The translations under genes and the position numbers were made by a program. 39,196 nt of DNA, from assembly GCA_002409975.1 (NCBI GenBank), contig DHOO01000043.1, positions 71,646 through 110,841 on the forward strand, given 5' to 3'. The notes under the pieces are model-generated. The model saw only the letters and a program-made list of their open reading frames with translations. It ran no database searches and was not told the origin of the DNA. Shown here one piece after another: positions 34,059 through 39,196 of this stretch (position 1 is its first letter; each line of letters begins with the position of its first letter). Source of the stretch: Firmicutes bacterium UBA5388 (GTDB taxonomy: Bacteria; Bacillota; UBA4882; UBA10575).

Positions 34059-34412
34059 TCATTCAATAGGAGTTAAACCTACGCTAATCTTTAACGCCTC
34101 ATCGACTTTAACCATCATTTCCTCGTTTAACTCCCCAATTTTTTCACTTAATCTTCTTTTGTCAATAGTCCTTAATTGCTCGCAAAGAATCACTGAATTA
34201 CGGTCCAGCTGGCTAAAGTCTTTCTTAATCTCGACATGCGTAGGAAGTTTAGCTCGTTTGATTTTAGAAGTAACAGCGGCTACAATAGTAGTAGGGCTAT
34301 AGGTATTCCCAATATCATTTTGGAGAATAAGAACGGGGCGTAGTCCGCCCTGTTCCGAACCAATAACTGGATTTAAATTGGCAAAAAAGAGATCGCCACG
34401 TCTCACTATCAA
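34059..34412 (-). CDS. mazF: MazF/NdoA-type mRNA interferase toxin
   Basis: 117 residues, matching the EndoA/NdoA group. MIVRRGDLFFANLNPVIGSE, GGLRPVLILQND, the conserved TSKIKRAKLPTHVE segment and CEQLRTIDKRRL (arginine and threonine of the active site) are evident. It cleaves single-stranded mRNA at a short motif when free of its antitoxin. Its ATG overlaps the antitoxin stop (ATGA), and the pair has a promoter and terminator of its own. In Bacillota this chromosomal pair usually sits near alr and sigB; that neighbourhood is not seen here. Confidence 0.95.
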   Translation of the reverse strand: MIVRRGDLFFANLNPVIGSEQGGLRPVLILQNDIGNTYSPTTIVAAVTSKIKRAKLPTHVEIKKDFSQLDRNSVILCEQLRTIDKRRLSEKIGELNEEMMVKVDEALKISVGLTPIE

Positions 34413-34687
34413 CTACTCTCACCCACCACCAGTGTCTCCAAATAACGATCCATCTCTTCCATCTCCTCGGAGATACCCTCCTCAGAAAGTTCCAGATTAA
34501 GTGAGCCCATTTTTTTATAACCAAAAGCCATTTTTTCCCTCTTCTCCGACAACATTTTTTCTTCTAATAAATGCTGCATGGCCGCTCTAATGAACGCGCT
34601 TCTACTTCTATACTCTTTATCTGCAACTTTATCGACCGCTTCGAGCAAGCTTTCGGGAAGAAGAACTACCACCCGACGGTTCATCAT
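34409..34687 (-). CDS. Ribbon-helix-helix antitoxin (MazE/NdoAI type)
   Basis: 92 residues. The N-terminal ribbon-helix-helix fold is RRVVVLLPESLLEAVDKVA followed by SRSAFIRAAMQHLL (about residues 4-47). An acidic C-terminal tail rich in Glu would wrap the toxin. It should bind the mazF-like product encoded next and repress the pair's own promoter. Overlap of 4 bases with the toxin gene implies translational coupling. Confidence 0.92.
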   Translation of the reverse strand: MMNRRVVVLLPESLLEAVDKVADKEYRSRSAFIRAAMQHLLEEKMLSEKREKMAFGYKKMGSLNLELSEEGISEEMEEMDRYLETLVVGESS

Positions 34688-34717
34688 TTACACCCCCAGG
34701 CAAAGTCCTCACTGATT

Positions 34718-34747
34718 ATTATATACTTTTGGATAAATTTCAGTCCA
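34718..34747 (-). promoter_or_regulatory. Promoter of the toxin-antitoxin pair
   Basis: Minus strand TGGACT (34742-34747), 18 bases, TATAAT (34718-34723), about 30 bases before the antitoxin start, an appropriate position for autorepression. Confidence 0.6.
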
Positions 34748-34904
34748 TGGAAGAGTCTGCTTTAACCATGCCGAAAGCTGCTGCAAAGTTTATTGTATCG
34801 ATCGGAGGTAAGTTCAATTTAGTTTTTAAGAGTTAAAGAGACTTAATCTGCCATGAGATCCTTTGTTTACTGTTTCGAGAAAAACTTATCGATTCCTTCC
34901 CCCT

Positions 34905-35618
34905 TTAAGCAGGAGGTCGTTGGAAAATTTCCCTACCCCCAGGCCAATGTTTAAGACCTTCCACAATTAGAAGCAGATAACCTGAGTCAATCTGTATCTC
35001 TACGGGGGTGGCGATAAATTCATTATGAACTCCTCTCGTCGACCCCAACTCAATTGTGACATTACGAAGGGGATATTTAGCCCCAGCAATACTCACCCCT
35101 TTAACGGTTGAAGAATAGGGAAGAAGAGAAAAATGTCCATCCAAAAAGGGGGTAATAATAATATGTTCTTTTGGAGCAAGAAAAGTTACGATCTGCTCGC
35201 TACCAATCATGATCGCCTCGGTCTTCTGTAATTTTGCCTTATACAATAAAGATAAATTGGCTAGCGTATGATCTAACCTCCCCCCCAGCCCGCCAAAAAC
35301 CTGTATTTCTTCAATTTTCCTACTTAGTGCTAAGTCCATACCAAGCTCCAGATCAGTCCAATCTTTTTCTCGCTGATAAGTAAAGAGTTCGGCGCCTTTG
35401 TCCGCAAAAAATTCTCTGTACTGGAGAGGTAAGGAATCAAAATCACCCAGCATAATATTAGGTATATAACCCAAATCATACAGAGGTTTCCCCCCGCCAT
35501 CGACCGCCATTAATAAATTATACCCGGATCCAAGCTCTTTACGGAGAAATCCCTTATTAATAGGTCCTCCCCCTACCAGTATTCCCTTTTTACTTTTTAT
35601 ACCCATCTCTTCCGTCAC
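34905..35618 (-). CDS. thiN: Thiamine pyrophosphokinase
   Basis: 237 residues. LGDFDSL (about 57-63) and KDWTDLELG (about 84-92) are the metal and ATP-binding acidic motifs, GGLGGRLDH (about 108-116) follows, and the C-terminal thiamine-binding beta domain contains GVHNEF. It converts thiamine to thiamine diphosphate, the cofactor of the transketolase in this window. It begins just after the rpsI terminator. No TPP riboswitch is present in the short leader. Confidence 0.93.
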   Translation of the reverse strand: MTEEMGIKSKKGILVGGGPINKGFLRKELGSGYNLLMAVDGGGKPLYDLGYIPNIMLGDFDSLPLQYREFFADKGAELFTYQREKDWTDLELGMDLALSRKIEEIQVFGGLGGRLDHTLANLSLLYKAKLQKTEAIMIGSEQIVTFLAPKEHIIITPFLDGHFSLLPYSSTVKGVSIAGAKYPLRNVTIELGSTRGVHNEFIATPVEIQIDSGYLLLIVEGLKHWPGGREIFQRPPA

Positions 35619-35633
35619 ACCTTTGTCGTATGA

Positions 35634-35665
35634 AAAAAGACACGACCAAAGGATAGTCGTGTCTT
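35634..35665 (-). terminator. Rho-independent terminator of rplM-rpsI
   Basis: AAGACACGAC and GTCGTGTCTT pair around a 9-base loop and run into TTTT on the minus strand, 6 bases after the rpsI stop. Confidence 0.9.
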
Positions 35666-35670
35666 AATGC

Positions 35671-36081
35671 TTAACGTTTGGAGAATTGCGGCGCTTTTCT
35701 TGCTTTTTTCAATCCGTATTTCCGCCGCTCTTTCGCTCTGGAATCCCTTGTTAAAAAGCCCGCCCGTTTCAGCGGTATTCTAAACTCAGAATCAACTTTA
35801 AGCAAAGCACGGGCAATACCATGCCGGATGGCGCCTGCCTGTCCACTGACTCCTCCGCCATATACTGTGGCAACAACGTCATACTTCCCGTTAGTACCGG
35901 TCTGTTCTAAAGGTTGTTGAATTAAAACTTCTAAAACCTTACGCCCAAAATAGTAACTAGCATCTTTATTATTTACCTGGATTTTTCCCTGCCCGGGAAC
36001 CAGCCATACCTTAGCAATTGCCGTTTTTCTGCGACCAGTGCCATAGTATCTAAGATTATCCATTTTTTTTGCACTCGGCAA
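35671..36081 (-). CDS. rpsI: 30S ribosomal protein S9
   Basis: 136 residues. YYGTGRRKTAIAKVWLVPG at the N-terminus, GGGVSGQAGAIRHGIARAL in the middle and the basic C-terminal KARKAPQFSKR that reaches the ribosomal P site. TTG at 36081 is the preferred start because GGGAGG lies 9-10 bases before it; an ATG six codons on (36063) is an alternative giving the more usual length. It follows rplM by 21 bases. Confidence 0.97.
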   Translation of the reverse strand: MPSAKKMDNLRYYGTGRRKTAIAKVWLVPGQGKIQVNNKDASYYFGRKVLEVLIQQPLEQTGTNGKYDVVATVYGGGVSGQAGAIRHGIARALLKVDSEFRIPLKRAGFLTRDSRAKERRKYGLKKARKAPQFSKR

Positions 36082-36102
36082 AATTCGTTACCTCCCTTCG
36101 AC

Positions 36103-36543
36103 TCAAGCCTTAATCTCCAACGGCTCGGGTTTCTGAGCCGCATGAGGATGTTCCGGTCCGCGATAAACTTTTAACTTTTTAAACTGTGCCCGCCCCAATC
36201 TATTGTGGGGAATCATTCCATAGATCGCCTTCGTCACTACCAGTTCCGGTTTTTTATCCATTAACGTCTGGCATGACGTAACCTTCAACCCACCCGGATA
36301 CTGTGAGTGAGAATAATACTTTTTTTGCTGTAGTTTTTTCCCAGTCAGCACAATTTGCTCGGCATTAACCACAATAACATGATCGCCACAGTCTAAATTA
36401 GGGGTGTAATCCGGTCGATGTTTACCCCGGAGAATACCCGCAACTACGCTAGCCAATCTACCCAAAGTTTTACCTTTAGCATCGACAAGATACCATTTTC
36501 TTTCCATCTCTTCTGGTTTGGCCAGATAGGTTTTCAATATCAA
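36103..36543 (-). CDS. rplM: 50S ribosomal protein L13
   Basis: 146 residues, normal length. The N-terminal KTYLAKPEEMERKWYLVDA, LGRLASVVA, the LRGKHRPDYTPNLDCGD block and MIPHNRLGRAQFKKLKVY are standard L13. It is the first gene of the rplM-rpsI operon with its own promoter and leader, the usual arrangement in Bacillota. Confidence 0.98.
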   Translation of the reverse strand: MILKTYLAKPEEMERKWYLVDAKGKTLGRLASVVAGILRGKHRPDYTPNLDCGDHVIVVNAEQIVLTGKKLQQKKYYSHSQYPGGLKVTSCQTLMDKKPELVVTKAIYGMIPHNRLGRAQFKKLKVYRGPEHPHAAQKPEPLEIKA

Positions 36544-36627
36544 AACCTCCCTTGCAACCGAGGTTCTAATCTCCGCTGCGACTCGGGGCTCGAGAGTCTC
36601 AGAGTAAAATTAACCTCATTTATGAAC
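36544..36627 (-). promoter_or_regulatory. Probable L13 leader RNA
   Basis: About 84 bases between the predicted transcription start and the rplM start codon. It can fold with AACCTCGGTT next to GCAAGGGAGG, the ribosome site. Bacillota rplM genes often carry an L13-binding autoregulatory leader; position and length fit, but I cannot confirm the family fold without a covariance search. Confidence 0.5.
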
Positions 36628-36633
36628 TTCTTA

Positions 36634-36663
36634 ATTATACCAAAGAACATAGCAATTGGTCAA
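36634..36663 (-). promoter_or_regulatory. Promoter of rplM-rpsI
   Basis: Minus strand TTGACC (36658-36663), 18 bases, TATAAT (36634-36639), placed between the truA stop and rplM. Confidence 0.85.
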
Positions 36664-36684
36664 GAGTTGTCTACAAACGAGTCA

Positions 36685-37431
36685 TCAGTACTGAACAGAG
36701 AGCAAAGTTAACCCCTGGGGCGGAGCGGTTGGTCCCGCCTTTTCTCTCTTCCCCGTTGCTAAAATCTCTCGGATCATAACCGGAGCCATCTTCCCCTCTC
36801 CAATTAACAACAGCGTTCCCACAATATTCCGCACCATTTTATATAAGAAACCATTACCTTTTAACATAAAAATAAGTTCTTCCCCTTGCTCCTCAATCTC
36901 CACCTGGTAAAGGTGGCGAGTAGTGGTGAGCGCCGAGGAGCCGGCAGCGGCAAAACCTTTGAAATCATGGAGCCCCACCAGAGTGGCGGCCGCTTCTCTG
37001 ATCGCGGCCACCTCAAGCACAACCGGATAATGATAGGAGTAACGGCGAAGAAAAATATCCGGCCACCGGCGACGAGAGACAATATATTGGTATGTTTTAG
37101 CCTTAGCCCCATACCGCGCATGAAAATCCGGCGCCACCTCTTCGGCGTTCCACACCACGAGATCCGGAGGGAGACAGGAATTAAAAGCCGCAGGCCAACG
37201 CCGAAGAGGAATCCGGGACGAGGTCTTAAAATTGATAACCTGACCCTTGGCGTGAACTCCGGAATCCGTGCGCCCGGAAGCTATAATTTGGGGCACGGCA
37301 TCAGTCAATTTCAATAAGGCTTTTTCTAACTCTCCCTGGACTGTTCTCTCCCCTTGGGCTTGTCTTTGAAACCCGCAAAAATCAGTTCCATCGTAAGCAA
37401 TGGTGACTTTCAGGTTTGTTACTTCCGGCAC
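36685..37431 (-). CDS. truA: tRNA pseudouridine synthase A
   Basis: 248 residues. AYDGTDFCGFQRQ at the N-terminus, the catalytic aspartate in SGRTDSGVHA (about residues 51-60), LPPDLVVWNAEEVAPDFHARY and the C-terminal MVRNIVGTLLLIG segment. It makes pseudouridine at positions 38-40 of tRNA anticodon arms. GTG start with GGGGTG 7 bases upstream. It lies directly before the rplM promoter, a classic gene order, although the ecfA/ecfT genes often found upstream are absent. Confidence 0.96.
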   Translation of the reverse strand: MPEVTNLKVTIAYDGTDFCGFQRQAQGERTVQGELEKALLKLTDAVPQIIASGRTDSGVHAKGQVINFKTSSRIPLRRWPAAFNSCLPPDLVVWNAEEVAPDFHARYGAKAKTYQYIVSRRRWPDIFLRRYSYHYPVVLEVAAIREAAATLVGLHDFKGFAAAGSSALTTTRHLYQVEIEEQGEELIFMLKGNGFLYKMVRNIVGTLLLIGEGKMAPVMIREILATGKREKAGPTAPPQGLTLLSVQY

Positions 37432-37609
37432 TAGAAAACACCCCTACTTCTCGTAACTCGTCGCTCGATTGAATGATAACCTTTGCAAGCCAGTTCCCTA
37501 TAAATCCTGTTTTCATCATTCATGTACACGGTTTAACCATGCTCCTCCGGTTATGATGTAAAATCTGCAAACAGACAAATCTACTAATCCCGAAAAATGA
37601 TCATAATGA
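37432..37609. other. Intergenic region upstream of truA
   Basis: No gene seen. It contains a short GCTCCTCCGG stretch near 37540 and AT-rich sequence, without a clear promoter or terminator hairpin. The rest of this 375-base gap is taken by repeat copy H. Confidence 0.3.
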
Positions 37610-37771
37610 ATACGCAATTGAACTTTGCCTAATCAGGTATGGCTTAATCTGGAACGAACTGAAAGCTTGCAATAGCGTTTCCCCTGGTATAGATCGATTA
37701 GTCACGAAATCGGATATGTGGTTAAATCTTAAATAATTGAATTATGCAATTTCTTAATCTAGTCATTACTT
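37610..37771. repeat. MITE-like repeat, copy H (longest)
   Basis: It begins near TACGCAATTGAA and ends GTGGTTAAATCTTAAATAAT followed by GAATTATGCAATTTCTTAAT. The right half matches copies D, F and G closely; about 100 bases of unrelated sequence lie between the ends. It sits just after the ABC-2 permease stop. Confidence 0.55.
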
Positions 37772-37806
37772 CGATATTCAACATAAAAATACCTGTCTAA
37801 TCTAAT

Positions 37807-38592
37807 TTAAGGACTTTTTGCAGAAGAAGCTCTTATTGCTTTGACATTTAAACTTCGTCTTGCAAGAATATAACTAATAATTACGAAGAATAGATAGAGA
37901 ATAATTTTACTCGTTAGATGCCGATCTGGAAGCCCTAAAAGAAAAAATCTGCTAATATCGGTGGCCCACGTTAATGGATTAATACTGCTTATTGCCTTAA
38001 TAATAAAAGGTGTTTTTTCGAGAGGATAGTATACTGAACTGATGAACATTAAGGGAGTCATTACTAGATAGTACATACTATTAAACTCATCTTGGGTTTT
38101 TACTTTTAGAGCTAAAAACATTAGTATGAAAAACCAACCCCAGGAAATTATGATCAAAGCTAAAAAGAATAATATTATCTGCTCCGGCTTAGAGAAGTAT
38201 CCCGGCTTCATTAAATAGGTAAAGGTAAGCATAATTATTCCTTGAACTAATGAAAGGATACTATTAAAGAGCAATTTGCCAATTAGAATACTCTCTCTTT
38301 TAATCGGATAAGTTAATATCTCATCGAACAGACCCACATATTTGTCAAGGAATAACCTAGTGGATGCAACCATGGCATTAGTGATAATACTTATATTAAT
38401 CGCTCCGGAAAGAAAAAAAGACAAATATGGGACGCGAACTTGCCCAATCTTAATATCGCCAACGGCCTCTCCTAAAGCAACTCCAAAGATAAAAAGAATA
38501 ACTAAGGGATTAACAATATTTTCAGTTATGATTCTTGATGAAGTTACTCTGGTTTTATACTCTCGATAAAGATTAGCAAATATATCATTCAT
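37807..38592 (-). CDS. ABC-2 type transporter permease
   Basis: 261 residues with six predicted membrane helices. It has the ABC-2 layout: an amphipathic N-terminus (NLYREYKTRVTSSRIITEN), FGVALGEAVGD, and the conserved LVMTPLMFISSVYYPLEKTP stretch (about residues 181-200) followed by the SINPLTWATDISR segment. It forms an exporter with the ATPase encoded upstream, overlapping by 4 bases (ATGA). The substrate (drug, polysaccharide or lipid) cannot be told. Confidence 0.93.
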   Translation of the reverse strand: MNDIFANLYREYKTRVTSSRIITENIVNPLVILFIFGVALGEAVGDIKIGQVRVPYLSFFLSGAINISIITNAMVASTRLFLDKYVGLFDEILTYPIKRESILIGKLLFNSILSLVQGIIMLTFTYLMKPGYFSKPEQIILFFLALIIISWGWFFILMFLALKVKTQDEFNSMYYLVMTPLMFISSVYYPLEKTPFIIKAISSINPLTWATDISRFFLLGLPDRHLTSKIILYLFFVIISYILARRSLNVKAIRASSAKSP

Positions 38593-39196
38593 TTGTTTTC
38601 CTCTTTCCGCTGGATTATTTTCATAAATACCGTTTCTAAAGATGGTTCTTTCACTTCAAATTTCGTAACGCAATGATTTTGGGTAAATTGATTTATAATC
38701 TCGAGAGGATTATAAACTTTTTTATTAATAATAAACTCAAGATAAGATTCTTTGTAGTTGATATTAACTTCCTCAATCATCTTCATCTTTCTGATCTCAG
38801 CTTCAATTTCAGCGGTAACCTGATCAAAACATAATTTAACTTGAAATGATTCACCGATAACTTTTTTGATCTCATTGATAGGGCCTTGAATTAAAGTACT
38901 ACCGTTTTTAATAATAATAATGCTATTACATATTTCTTCCGCTTCATCAAGCCGTTGCGTCGTAAGTAATATTGTTCTTCCGCTTTGAGCTTCCATTTTA
39001 ATCAATTTTAGGCATTGTTGCTTAATTATAGGATCCATCCCCTCCGTAGGTTCATCTAAAATTAAGATTGGACTTTGAACCAAAAAAGCCTTGGCGACTT
39101 GCAGCCGCCTTCGGTACCCCCCACTTAAATCCCCCGCTTTTGTATTTAAGTATTGTTCAAGTTCAAATATATTAATGACCTTATCAATTTGATTTA
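38589..39196 (-). CDS. ABC transporter ATPase, partial (5' end beyond window)
   Basis: About 202 residues of the C-terminal part. The open frame continues to the right edge, so the TTG at 39083 is not the start. Reading on, DLSGGYRRRLQVAKAF is the ABC signature, followed by ILILDEPTEGMDP (Walker B and D-loop). The switch histidine is replaced by glutamine in LLTTQRLDEAEE. Walker A lies outside the window. The C-terminal about 90 residues form the accessory domain common in drug and polysaccharide exporter ATPases. It pairs with the ABC-2 permease that overlaps its stop. Confidence 0.93.
   Translation of the reverse strand, partial: NQIDKVINIFELEQYLNTKAGDLSGGYRRRLQVAKAFLVQSPILILDEPTEGMDPIIKQQCLKLIKMEAQSGRTILLTTQRLDEAEEICNSIIIIKNGSTLIQGPINEIKKVIGESFQVKLCFDQVTAEIEAEIRKMKMIEEVNINYKESYLEFIINKKVYNPLEIINQFTQNHCVTKFEVKEPSLETVFMKIIQRKEENK

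Noticed and set aside
34688..35618. TPP riboswitch near thiN
   Set aside because: The CUGAGA and GACC-type conserved segments are absent and the spacer upstream of thiN is too short.
36886..37317. 143-codon plus-strand frame inside truA
   Set aside because: Antisense shadow of a clearly conserved truA.
1..39196. CRISPR array, prophage or insertion sequence
   Set aside because: The repeats seen are dispersed single copies, not regularly spaced, and no transposase, integrase or phage structural gene is present.

Overview
The window reads as a moderately AT-rich chromosomal segment of an anaerobic member of the Bacillota (low-GC Gram-positive lineage). This rests on gene content, not on a marker comparison. 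The supporting genes are rubrerythrin, a split (two-subunit) transketolase, a thioredoxin-like [2Fe-2S] protein, CdaA/GlmM (c-di-AMP and cell wall), an NdoA-type MazEF pair, DegV, an rplM-rpsI operon with a leader, and strong AGGAGG-type ribosome binding sites. Every convincing gene lies on the minus strand, so transcription runs from high to low coordinates. I see no rRNA, tRNA, CRISPR array, transposase or phage gene.

Right part (39.2 to 29.5 kb), mostly housekeeping: a two-gene ABC-2 exporter (ATPase cut by the window edge), truA, rplM-rpsI with its own promoter and leader, thiN, a MazE/MazF-like pair, then gltX-cdaA-(DJ-1/PfpI)-glmM. The usual cdaR gene between cdaA and glmM is absent, and a DJ-1/PfpI protein sits there instead. 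Middle part (29.2 to 22.2 kb): single-gene units for a CBS-pair protein, deoC, a Na/Pi cotransporter with PhoU-like tail, rubrerythrin, and an aconitase-superfamily hydratase. Most of these have a recognisable promoter or terminator.

Left-centre (21.4 to 1.8 kb): a catabolic supercluster. Operon 1 (21.4 to 14.0 kb, perhaps continuing to 8.2 kb) encodes a Tm-1-like (UPF0261) protein, a DapA-family aldolase, a creatininase-family hydrolase, an SDR, a 2-hydroxyacid dehydrogenase, a Zn-dehydrogenase, a Liv-type ABC importer, a second Zn-dehydrogenase and a FadR-type GntR regulator. Operon 2 (7.6 to 1.8 kb) encodes transketolase C-subunit, an RpiB-like isomerase, a PHP phosphoesterase, transketolase N-subunit, an unusually long transaldolase and a class II aldolase. 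The upstream regions of the two operons share the same blocks of sequence in the same order. Each carries two copies of a GTCTGAC-centred palindrome typical of FadR-family operators. I infer one regulon: import of a polyhydroxylated or cyclic substrate, serial oxidation, hydrolysis and aldol cleavage, then recycling of sugar phosphates by the non-oxidative pentose phosphate enzymes. The substrate is not identifiable from sequence alone.

Left end: degV and a small thioredoxin-like [2Fe-2S] protein whose last codons lie inside a dispersed repeat.

Two families of short dispersed repeats lie between the genes. One is MITE-like, with GAATTGCATAAT terminal inverted repeats. The other carries a GTAGTCGYTCACG core. 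The PHP gene of operon 2 appears to have lost one base just after its start codon.
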